A stretch of 39,847 nucleotides of DNA from Methylomonas rivi (GTDB lineage Bacteria; Pseudomonadota; Gammaproteobacteria; Methylococcales; Methylomonadaceae). Positions within the stretch are counted from its first letter, which is position 1. Each line of letters opens with the position of its first letter. The position numbers and the translations under genes are program-made. Shown piece by piece: positions 7,681 through 15,265 of the stretch. The notes beneath the pieces are model-generated. The model was not told the DNA's origin. It saw nothing but the letters and a program-made list of their open reading frames with translations, and did not search any database. The stretch covers positions 1-39,847 of the forward strand of contig NZ_JANIBK010000025.1 in assembly GCF_024505165.1 (NCBI RefSeq), read 5' to 3'.

Positions 7681-8807
7681 TGGCGGACGATTCCGGCCAG
7701 GACAAAACCGAAGACGCCACCAGCAAGCGGCTTTCCGAGTCGCGCAGGAAAGGGCAAGTGCCGCGTTCCAAGGAACTGAACACCTTCGTCACCTTGATCG
7801 TCAGCGCTGCCTTGTTTTTTTACATGGGGCAATACATGGTACAGGGCTTGCTGAAAATGATGCGGCATCAATTCGACCTGTCCCGCGAAGCGATTTTCGA
7901 CCCGATGACGCCCGTCATGTATTTCAAGCTGGCTTTTTCGGAAGGCTATGCGGTGGTTTTACCGCTGATGATCATTCTGATGATCGCCGATTTATTGACG
8001 CCCCTGTTGATGGGCGGCTGGAATTTCTCCAGCGAAGCCTTCGAGCCTAAATTCTCCAAACTGAATCCGTTACAGGGCATAAAAAAGATTTTCGGTATTC
8101 AAGGTGTGGTCGAGTTAATCAAGGCCATGATCAAGGTGGTTCTGATCGGCTTTGTGGCCTGGAATTTGTTTAAGGTGTATTTCGACGATTTCATGACCTT
8201 GGATAGGCTGAGCCTTGAGCATGCCATGACGCGGGCCGGCGATATTATCGTCATGTCGGTGCTGGTGCTGAGCGCAACGTTTTTATTATTGGTATTGATC
8301 GACGTGCCCTACCAATTATGGAATCACCAGCGGCAGCTGAAGATGACCAAACAGGAAGTGCGCGACGAAAACAAGGAAACCGAAGGCAGTCCGGAAGTCA
8401 AGGGCAAAATCCGCCAAATGCAGATGCAGGCCGCGCAGCGGCGGATGATGGAGGCGGTGCCGAGTGCCGATGTTATCGTGACCAATCCTACGCACTTTGC
8501 GGTGGCGTTAAGGTATGACCAAAACAGCGGCGGGGCGCCCGTGCTGGTGGCGAAAGGCGCCGATTTGGTGGCGGCGCAAATTCGTAATCTGGCCTTAGCC
8601 AATAAAGTGCCGCTGGTGGCGGCGCCGTCTTTAGCCCGAGCCTTATATTATTCCACCGAATTGAATCAAGAAATTCCGCGCGGATTGTTTTTGGCGGTGG
8701 CGCAGATACTGGCCTATGTTTTTCAGCTCAGGGCGGCGACCCAAAACGGCTGGAGCAAACCGGCGCCGCCCAGCGATGTGCCGGTCCCCGACGACTTTCG
8801 CCAATAA
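7680..8807 (+). CDS. flhB: Flagellar export switch protein FlhB
   Basis: Inner-membrane protein that controls the change from rod/hook to filament export by cleaving itself. The 375 residues begin with the usual charged segment (QDKTEDATSKRLSESRRKGQ), followed by four membrane helices and a cytoplasmic domain. The autocleavage motif NPTH is at residues 269-272, the same position as in Salmonella FlhB, so self-cleavage between N269 and P270 is expected. The C-terminal tail is Pro-rich (KPAPPSDVPVPDDF). Confidence 0.97.
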   Translation: MADDSGQDKTEDATSKRLSESRRKGQVPRSKELNTFVTLIVSAALFFYMGQYMVQGLLKMMRHQFDLSREAIFDPMTPVMYFKLAFSEGYAVVLPLMIILMIADLLTPLLMGGWNFSSEAFEPKFSKLNPLQGIKKIFGIQGVVELIKAMIKVVLIGFVAWNLFKVYFDDFMTLDRLSLEHAMTRAGDIIVMSVLVLSATFLLLVLIDVPYQLWNHQRQLKMTKQEVRDENKETEGSPEVKGKIRQMQMQAAQRRMMEAVPSADVIVTNPTHFAVALRYDQNSGGAPVLVAKGADLVAAQIRNLALANKVPLVAAPSLARALYYSTELNQEIPRGLFLAVAQILAYVFQLRAATQNGWSKPAPPSDVPVPDDFRQ

Positions 8808-8825
8808 CATCGAATTAAACCGATC

Positions 8826-10931
8826 ATGGATTTTGCAAAAATTATCGCTACCTTGAAATCGCTGACAGGCATGGGCTTGGGCGCGCCGCTGGTTATCCTG
8901 ATGCTGCTGGCATTGTTGGTGCTGCCATTGCCGGCCTTCATGCTGGATCTGTTTTTCACTTTCAATATCGCCTTTTCTCTGATTATCCTGTTGGTGGTGA
9001 TCTACAGCATGAAACCGCTGGAGTTTGCCTCATTCCCCACCGTGATTCTGGTGGCGACCTTGCTGCGGCTGGCGCTGAATGTGGCCTCCACCCGGGTGGT
9101 GTTGATGAAGGGCCACGAAGGCGGCGATGCCGCCGGTAAGGTTATCGAAGCGTTCGGCTCGTTCGTGATCGGCGGCAACTTTGCCGTGGGTATCGTGGTG
9201 TTCGCGATTTTAGTGGTCATCAACTTCGTGGTCGTCACCAAGGGCGCCGGGCGGGTGGCCGAGGTCAGCGCCCGGTTTACCCTGGATGCCATGCCCGGTA
9301 AGCAGATGGCGATCGATGCCGATTTGAATTCCGGCTTGATCAATCAGGACGAGGCGCGCGCCAGACGGGAAGAAGTGGCGGCCGAGGCGGATTTCTACGG
9401 CTCCATGGACGGTGCCAGCAAATTTGTGCGCGGCGACGCGGTGGCGGGCATTATTATTTTGTTCGTCAACGTGATCGGCGGTTTGGCTATCGGCGTGGGA
9501 CAGCACGATATGAACTTTGCCGACGCGGCCAATGCCTATGTGTTATTGACTATCGGCGACGGTTTGGTGGCGCAGATCCCGGCTCTTTTGCTGTCGGTGG
9601 CATCGGCCATGGTGGTGACACGGGTGCGCGGCAGTAAGCAGGACTTGGGGCAACAGGTCTCCGCCCAGTTGTTCCAGGACCCCAAGACCTTGATTGTCAC
9701 CGCTTGTGTGATGGGTTTGCTGGGTATCATTCCCGGCATGCCCAATATGGTGTTTATGTTGTTGGCGGGCGCCTTGGGCGGCGCTGCTTATTTAATTGAC
9801 CACAGGCGCAAACTGGAAGAAGAAAAGGCCCTGGAGATGGAGCGCATCGTCTCGCCGCAGCAGCAATTGGCCAAGGCCGAGGTCAAGGAGCTGGGCTGGG
9901 ATGACGTGATGCCGGTGGATACCATCGGTCTGGAAGTCGGTTATAGGCTGATTCCGTTGGTGGACAGAAATCAAGGCGGGCAGTTGATGACGCGTATAAA
10001 AGGGGTGCGGAAAAAGCTGTCTCAAGAACTGGGCTTCCTGATTCCGTCGGTACACATCCGCGACAATCTGGATTTATCGCCGACCGCTTACCGCATTTCC
10101 TTGATGGGGGTTACGGTCGGCGAGGCGGAAATCATTCCGGAAAAGGAAATGGCCATCAATCCCGGGCGGGTGTTCGGCAATCTGCCGGGCGTGGCTTGTA
10201 AAGATCCGGCTTTCGGTCTGGATGCGGTATGGATAGAGCTGGCGCAAAAAGACCACGCCCAAACCTTGGGGTATACCGTGGTCGACCCGGGTACCGTGGT
10301 GGCAACCCATCTCAGCCATATTTTGCAGAGTAATGCCTACGAATTATTCGGATATGAAGAAGCGCAACAGTTGTTGGATAACCTGTCCAAGGTGGCGCCT
10401 AAATTGGTTGAGGATTTGGTGCCCAAAACCTTGCCGTTGGGCGTGGTGGTAAAAGTCCTGCAAAACCTGTTACAGGAAAAAGTTGCGATACGCGATATGC
10501 GGACGATCGCCGAAACTTTGGCGGAGTACGGGGCCAGGAGTCAAGATCCGGACATCTTGACCTCGGCGGCGCGGGTGGCGCTGGGGCGCTCAATTGTCCA
10601 TGAAATCAATGGGGTACAGGTGGAGATTCCTGTCATTACGCTTGATCCTAGTCTGGAACAGATATTGCATAAGTCATTGCAGACGGCGGGCGAAGGCGGT
10701 GCGGGGTTGGAACCCGGTTTAGCGGAACAAATGCACCAGTCGCTGGAAGAAAGCGCTCAGCGCATGGAAATGGAAGGGCAGGCGGCGGTATTGCTGGTGT
10801 CGTCCTTCATCCGGCCTTGGCTGGCACGCTTCGTTCGTCATTCCATACCCGGTTTGCATGTGTTGGCATACAACGAAATTCCGCAGGATAGGCAAATCCG
10901 GGTGGTTTCGACGGTAGGTCAGCGGGCTTAA
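8826..10931 (+). CDS. flhA: Flagellar export gate protein FlhA
   Basis: Large export-gate subunit that couples proton flow to export and docks chaperone-substrate complexes on its cytoplasmic ring. The 701-residue protein has about eight membrane segments in the first 330 residues. The conserved cytoplasmic FHIPEP-type loop (GKQMAIDADLNSGLINQDEA) lies between them, and a long soluble C-terminal domain follows. Length and order are normal. No clear ribosome binding site precedes the ATG, so it may depend on flhB translation 18 bases upstream. In Pseudomonas flhA begins a separate operon; here the 18-base gap leaves little room for a promoter. Confidence 0.97.
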   Translation: MDFAKIIATLKSLTGMGLGAPLVILMLLALLVLPLPAFMLDLFFTFNIAFSLIILLVVIYSMKPLEFASFPTVILVATLLRLALNVASTRVVLMKGHEGGDAAGKVIEAFGSFVIGGNFAVGIVVFAILVVINFVVVTKGAGRVAEVSARFTLDAMPGKQMAIDADLNSGLINQDEARARREEVAAEADFYGSMDGASKFVRGDAVAGIIILFVNVIGGLAIGVGQHDMNFADAANAYVLLTIGDGLVAQIPALLLSVASAMVVTRVRGSKQDLGQQVSAQLFQDPKTLIVTACVMGLLGIIPGMPNMVFMLLAGALGGAAYLIDHRRKLEEEKALEMERIVSPQQQLAKAEVKELGWDDVMPVDTIGLEVGYRLIPLVDRNQGGQLMTRIKGVRKKLSQELGFLIPSVHIRDNLDLSPTAYRISLMGVTVGEAEIIPEKEMAINPGRVFGNLPGVACKDPAFGLDAVWIELAQKDHAQTLGYTVVDPGTVVATHLSHILQSNAYELFGYEEAQQLLDNLSKVAPKLVEDLVPKTLPLGVVVKVLQNLLQEKVAIRDMRTIAETLAEYGARSQDPDILTSAARVALGRSIVHEINGVQVEIPVITLDPSLEQILHKSLQTAGEGGAGLEPGLAEQMHQSLEESAQRMEMEGQAAVLLVSSFIRPWLARFVRHSIPGLHVLAYNEIPQDRQIRVVSTVGQRA

Positions 10932-10951
10932 TGATTTAAAGAGGACAGGCG

Positions 10952-12367
10952 ATGAAAATTAAACGCTTTTTTGCGGCGGATATCCGTCAGGCCATGCGCA
11001 TGGTGAAAGAAGAATTGGGCGCCGACGCGGTAATCATGTCCAATCGTTCCGTCGATGGCGGCGTGGAAATCGTCGCTGCCCGCGATTTCGACGAAGAGGT
11101 GATACACAAAAACCTCAAGCAAAAACAAGAGGAAGAACTGATCGCCAAGCGGTTGAAAAAATACGATTTGCCCGAATTTTCGGGCGATGAAAAGCCGGCC
11201 CATTTAGTCAGCAGCGCGCGTAAAAAAGGTAACGAAGTCGAAAACCCGCTACGGCGTAATCTGGACCAATATATCGGATACGCCGAAAAAGTGCAGCTAG
11301 GCAGCGCCAGTGCGCAAAAAATTTCCGAAAAACTTAAGGTTGCCGAAAAGGTGGCCGAAAAACCCGCTTGGGCCGCAAATACGAATACGGTTCGTAAACC
11401 CGTGGTTGCCGAAGCGCCTAAACCCGCGCAAATAGCATCTTCCGATAAATTCATGGAGGAGATGCGCAAGGAAATGAAAGATATGCGGGCGTTGCTGGAT
11501 ACGAAATTATCCGGCATTACCCATTTGCCGCTGCCTGGCGAACAATCATTGCGGCAGGCGTTGCAGGAACGGTTGCTGGATTGCGGATTTTCCAAAAACT
11601 TGGCCGGTAAAATTACCAATCGCTTGGGTAACCATAAACAATTCGATGTTGCGCTAGCCAAGTCGCAGGAGATGTTGGCCAGAGTGGTGCCGATTGCCGA
11701 CGACCGTTTGCTGGAGCAGGGCGGTATCGCCGCCCTGGTGGGTTCAACCGGCGTCGGTAAAACCACGACGATTGCCAAACTGGCCGCGCAGTTCATGTTG
11801 AAACACGGCTCGCGGCAAATTGCCTTGATTACCACCGATAATTACCGGATTGGCGCCCACGAGCAAATCAATACCTACGGTAAAATTTTGGATGTGCCCG
11901 TGCGGGTGGCCGGCGATGCGGACGAGTTGCGCCAACATATCGACAGTTTATCCGATAAACGCTTGATTCTGATCGATACCGCCGGCATGAGCCAGCGCGA
12001 CTTGCGTCTGGCGGAGCAAATTAAAACCTTGCAGCACGGCGATCTGCCTATTCAATCCTATTTGGTGATGTCCGCTACAACCCAATATAAGGCGGCTTTG
12101 GAAATTATGGACGCGTTCCGGATACTTGAGCCGCAAGCAACTATACTTACCAAGTTTGACGAAGCGGTCAGTAAGGCGACGGCTTTGTCGGCATTGATCG
12201 AACGGCGCATGCCATTGTCGTTCATCACCGATGGGCAGCAAGTGCCGGAAGACATTTATGTGCCGGATGCCGAGGCCCTGATGCAGCAATGTTTGTTGCA
12301 AGAGGATGACGAACAGTATACGGACCCGATGAATTACGATCAGTGGATGGCTGAAAGCCATGCATAA
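10952..12367 (+). CDS. flhF: SRP-type GTPase FlhF, polar flagellum positioning
   Basis: Signal-recognition-particle-like GTPase that marks the pole where the flagellum is built. The 471 residues comprise a basic, poorly conserved B domain (about 1-180), an N domain, and the G domain with P-loop GSTGVGKTTT near residue 263, DTAGMSQRD near 340 and the guanine-specificity motif TKFDEA near 399. The start has AAAGAGGA upstream. The stop overlaps flhG by 8 bases, matching the need for balanced amounts of these antagonistic partners. Its presence argues for polar rather than peritrichous flagella. Confidence 0.97.
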   Translation: MKIKRFFAADIRQAMRMVKEELGADAVIMSNRSVDGGVEIVAARDFDEEVIHKNLKQKQEEELIAKRLKKYDLPEFSGDEKPAHLVSSARKKGNEVENPLRRNLDQYIGYAEKVQLGSASAQKISEKLKVAEKVAEKPAWAANTNTVRKPVVAEAPKPAQIASSDKFMEEMRKEMKDMRALLDTKLSGITHLPLPGEQSLRQALQERLLDCGFSKNLAGKITNRLGNHKQFDVALAKSQEMLARVVPIADDRLLEQGGIAALVGSTGVGKTTTIAKLAAQFMLKHGSRQIALITTDNYRIGAHEQINTYGKILDVPVRVAGDADELRQHIDSLSDKRLILIDTAGMSQRDLRLAEQIKTLQHGDLPIQSYLVMSATTQYKAALEIMDAFRILEPQATILTKFDEAVSKATALSALIERRMPLSFITDGQQVPEDIYVPDAEALMQQCLLQEDDEQYTDPMNYDQWMAESHA

Positions 12368-13232
12368 GTCACAAGACCAGGCAGCTGGAATAAGGCGAAT
12401 GAGACAAATGAAACCCGTGCGTGTGATCGCCGTGACCAGCGGCAAAGGTGGGGTGGGCAAGACCAATTTATCGGTCAATATCGGCGTGGCCTTGGCTAAG
12501 GCCGGGCGGCGGGTGGCGATTCTGGATGCGGACATGGGCTTGGCCAATGTCGATATTTTATTGGGTATGTTCCCGGAATTTAATTTATCGCATGTGTTAA
12601 CGGGCGAGAAAACGCTGAAAGAGATTATGATGACCGGCCCCGCCGGCGTAAAAATTATTCCGGCGTCCTCGGGAATTCAGCGGATGTCTGACCTAAGCAG
12701 TGTCGAGCAAGCCGGAGTGATTCGCGCTTTCAGTGAAATTGACAAGGAACTGGATGTGTTGATTGTCGATACGGCGGCGGGCATTTCGGCCAGCGTGGTG
12801 AATTTTGCCCGCGCCTGCCAGGAAATTGTCGTGGTCGTATGCGACGAGCCGACTTCGCTGGCCGATGCCTATGCCTACATCAAATTATTGAATCGGGATT
12901 ACGGTCTCAACAGTTTTCATATCATTACCAATATGGTGCAGTCGGCCGAGCATGGTCAGGCCTTGTTCAATAAATTGAGCAAGGTAACCGACCGTTATCT
13001 GGATGTGGCGCTACAGTTTGTCGGAGCGGTGCCGCAGGACGACTACCTGAAAAAATCCGTCCAAAAACAAACCCCGGTGGTGGAGGCGTTTCCGCAAAGC
13101 AAATCGGCCTTGGCGATTAAAAATCTGGCCCGAAAAATCGATCATTGGCCCATCAAGCCTAAAGCCGGCGGCTATCTGGAATTTTTTGTCGAGCGCATGA
13201 TTCAGTATAGTGCCCGGGAGGATGTGGCGTGA
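12360..13232 (+). CDS. flhG: MinD-like ATPase FlhG (FleN), flagellar number control
   Basis: Membrane-associated MinD/ParA-type ATPase that limits flagellar number by acting on FlhF and on the FleQ/FlrA activator. The 290 residues include the deviant Walker A motif GKGGVGKT (28-35), LDADMGLANVD, and a C-terminal amphipathic stretch (GYLEFFVERMIQYS) suited to membrane binding. I keep the ATG at 12360 because it includes QDQAAGIRRM, which matches the DQAxxLR-type activator helix by which FlhG stimulates FlhF GTPase activity. Later ATGs at 12399 and 12408 would remove it. Confidence 0.95.
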   Translation: MHKSQDQAAGIRRMRQMKPVRVIAVTSGKGGVGKTNLSVNIGVALAKAGRRVAILDADMGLANVDILLGMFPEFNLSHVLTGEKTLKEIMMTGPAGVKIIPASSGIQRMSDLSSVEQAGVIRAFSEIDKELDVLIVDTAAGISASVVNFARACQEIVVVVCDEPTSLADAYAYIKLLNRDYGLNSFHIITNMVQSAEHGQALFNKLSKVTDRYLDVALQFVGAVPQDDYLKKSVQKQTPVVEAFPQSKSALAIKNLARKIDHWPIKPKAGGYLEFFVERMIQYSAREDVA

Positions 13233-13975
13233 CCGGAGCGGCAATGTATGCTGCGATGCAGGCTGGAAGCACCGACGATTTGGTGATTCAGCACGCGCCG
13301 TTAGTAAAGCGCATTGCCTACCATTTAATGGGGCGTTTGCCCGATACCGTGCAAATCGACGATTTGATTCAGTCGGGTATGTTGGGTTTGCTGGAAGCGC
13401 TGAAACATTACGATGCGGGGCAGGGCGCCAGTTTCGAGACCTATGCCGGGATTCGGATTCGCGGCGCGATGCTGGACGAATTGCGCCGCGCCGACTGGAC
13501 GCCCCGCTCCGTGCATAAGAAGGCGCGCATGGTTGCCGAGGCGATACGCGAAGTGGAAAACCAAGTGGGTCGCGACGCCAAGGATAGCGAAGTCGCCGGC
13601 CATATGGGCATGGAGCTGGGCGAATATCGGCAGATACTGCAGGATACCGTATCCTGTAAAACCTTTAGCGTTGAAGAGTTGCTGCAAGGGGAGGACAGCA
13701 TCATCGACGATATTCATGGCGAATATTTGCCCGAGGAGCAATTGATTCAACAAGGCTTTCGGCAAGCTTTGGCCAAAGCTATCTCCGAGTTGCCGGAAAG
13801 AGAGCGTCTGGTCGTGTCGCTCTATTACGATGAGGAATTGAACCTGCGCGAGATCGGCCAAGTATTGGAAGTGAGCGAATCCCGGGTGAGCCAGATATGC
13901 AGCCAAGCCATGTTGCGGCTGCGGGCCAGGCTTGCAGATTGGTTGGAAGGGAAAGATAATGGCGCAAACGCGTAG
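13229..13975 (+). CDS. fliA: Flagellar sigma factor FliA (sigma-28)
   Basis: Sigma factor for late flagellar and chemotaxis genes, held back by FlgM until hook completion. The 248 residues show region 2 (LVIQHAPLVKRIAYHLMGRL, DDLIQSGMLGLLEAL, FETYAGIRIRGAMLDELR), region 3, and region 4 with a helix-turn-helix (LNLREIGQVLEVSESRVSQI). The GTG at 13229 overlaps the flhG stop and has GGGAGGA six bases upstream; an ATG at 13244 is a weaker alternative. Neither anti-sigma factor flgM nor filament genes are in the window. Confidence 0.96.
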   Translation: MTGAAMYAAMQAGSTDDLVIQHAPLVKRIAYHLMGRLPDTVQIDDLIQSGMLGLLEALKHYDAGQGASFETYAGIRIRGAMLDELRRADWTPRSVHKKARMVAEAIREVENQVGRDAKDSEVAGHMGMELGEYRQILQDTVSCKTFSVEELLQGEDSIIDDIHGEYLPEEQLIQQGFRQALAKAISELPERERLVVSLYYDEELNLREIGQVLEVSESRVSQICSQAMLRLRARLADWLEGKDNGANA

Positions 13976-13996
13976 GCGGGCGCAAAAATTAGGGTT

Positions 13997-14025
13997 TTGT
14001 TCGGTGTGAAGGTAGAAATTATACC
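13997..14025 (+). promoter_or_regulatory. Candidate promoter for the cheY operon
   Basis: TTGTTC (13997-14002), a 17-base spacer and TATACC (14020-14025) lie in the 153-base gap between fliA and cheY, the largest gap in the front part of the cluster. It resembles a sigma-70 site. I could not find a convincing sigma-28 site in this gap. Confidence 0.35.
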
Positions 14026-14128
14026 TATGGTAAATTCTGATTAAGTCCCGGGCTTGCCTAAGCGAAAGCGGAATCAACTTGTTCGGAAATTCCTATAAAT
14101 TATGACGTGATCTGGGTGGAGATTATCC

Positions 14129-14515
14129 TTGGATAAAAACATGAAAATTCTGATTGTTGATGATTTTTCAACAATGCGGAGAATAGTAAAAAACTTATTA
14201 AAAGACCTTGGGTTTACCAATACCGTGGAAGCAGATGACGGCAAATCCGCATTGCCGATTCTGGAGAAGGGCGGTATCGATTTTCTGGTGACCGACTGGA
14301 ACATGCCGGGTATGACCGGTATAGACTTGTTAAAGGCGGTACGTTCCAATCCGCACTTGGCCAACCTGCCGGTACTGATGGTGACGGCCGAAGCCAAACG
14401 CGAGCAGATTATCATGGCGGCTCAGGCGGGCGTTAACGGTTATGTCATCAAGCCTTTCACGGCTGCTACCCTTAAAGAGAAAATCGAAAAAATTTTTGAA
14501 CGTATCGAAGGCTAA
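14129..14515 (+). CDS. cheY: Chemotaxis response regulator CheY
   Basis: Single-domain receiver that carries phosphate from CheA to FliM. The acidic pocket is D11-D12 (VDDFSTMRR), the phosphorylation site is D56 (TDWNMPG), and the conserved Thr and Lys lie in MVTAEAKRE and [11 protein letters not shown] favour the TTG start at 14129: GGTGGAG at 14114-14120 is well spaced from it but too far from the ATG at 14141, and the resulting [13 protein letters not shown] start resembles the E. coli protein. Starting at the ATG would give a 124-residue Pseudomonas-like protein. cheZ and cheA follow. Confidence 0.96.
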   Translation: MDKNMKILIVDDFSTMRRIVKNLLKDLGFTNTVEADDGKSALPILEKGGIDFLVTDWNMPGMTGIDLLKAVRSNPHLANLPVLMVTAEAKREQIIMAAQAGVNGYVIKPFTAATLKEKIEKIFERIEG

Positions 14516-14532
14516 CCCCGGGAGCGAAATAC

Positions 14533-15255
14533 ATGAAGAGTGACCTTCTGAGTTTAGCCAAAGATTTGGTTGCGGCGTTGGAAAACGGTGACCAAATTGT
14601 TGCGGACGGCTTGTTGGATGAATTGGCGGGGTTACGGGAAACCCAGTTATTCAAGGAAATCGGCCGTTTAACCCGGCAATTGCATGACACCATGGTGAGC
14701 TTTAGCGTGGATGCTAAAATTGCCGCCATGACCGAGCACGATATTCCCGATGCCAAAGAGCGGTTACAGTATGTGATACACATGACCGAGCAGGCGGCCG
14801 ACCAAACCCTGACGGCGGTGGAAAATCTGGTCCCTATCTCTCAGCAGTTGAACGATCGGGTGGCCTTGCTGTCCGGAAAATGGGGGCGTTTTCTGGATAG
14901 GGAAATGCCGCTGGACGAATTTAAATCGATGAGTGCCGAGATATCCCTGCACTTCAAAGAATCCAAAACCGGGCTGGAGCAAGTGCAGTCCGGCTTGAAC
15001 GACATTTTAATGGCGCAGGGGTTTCAGGATATTACCGGACAAATTATCCGCCGCGTGATCGATCTGGTGCAGGAATTGGAGATCAGCATGGTTAAATTGA
15101 TCAGTATCTCCGGGCGCAGGAGCGGCGATCCGGCGACGGTTCAGGCCCATACCGAGCTGCCCGGCCCCGTGGTGCCGGGGGTGGATGATAGAGAAGGCGG
15201 TGTTGCCACCAGTCAGGTCGATGTCGACGATTTATTATCCAGTCTAGGTTTCTGA
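14533..15255 (+). CDS. cheZ: CheY-P phosphatase CheZ
   Basis: Removes phosphate from CheY to end the switching signal. The 240-residue, largely helical protein contains the catalytic segment QGFQDITGQIIRRVIDLVQ, with the Asp and Gln equivalent to D143 and Q147 of E. coli CheZ. It ends with the CheY-binding peptide VDDLLSSLGF at the extreme C-terminus, which E. coli also has. GGGAGCG provides the ribosome binding site. Confidence 0.96.
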   Translation: MKSDLLSLAKDLVAALENGDQIVADGLLDELAGLRETQLFKEIGRLTRQLHDTMVSFSVDAKIAAMTEHDIPDAKERLQYVIHMTEQAADQTLTAVENLVPISQQLNDRVALLSGKWGRFLDREMPLDEFKSMSAEISLHFKESKTGLEQVQSGLNDILMAQGFQDITGQIIRRVIDLVQELEISMVKLISISGRRSGDPATVQAHTELPGPVVPGVDDREGGVATSQVDVDDLLSSLGF

Positions 15256-15265
15256 GGAATAAGAC

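Noticed and set aside
14074-14098. Sigma-28 promoter before cheY (TCAAC ... TCCTATAA)
   Set aside because: The spacer is about 12-13 bases instead of 15 and the -10 matches poorly.
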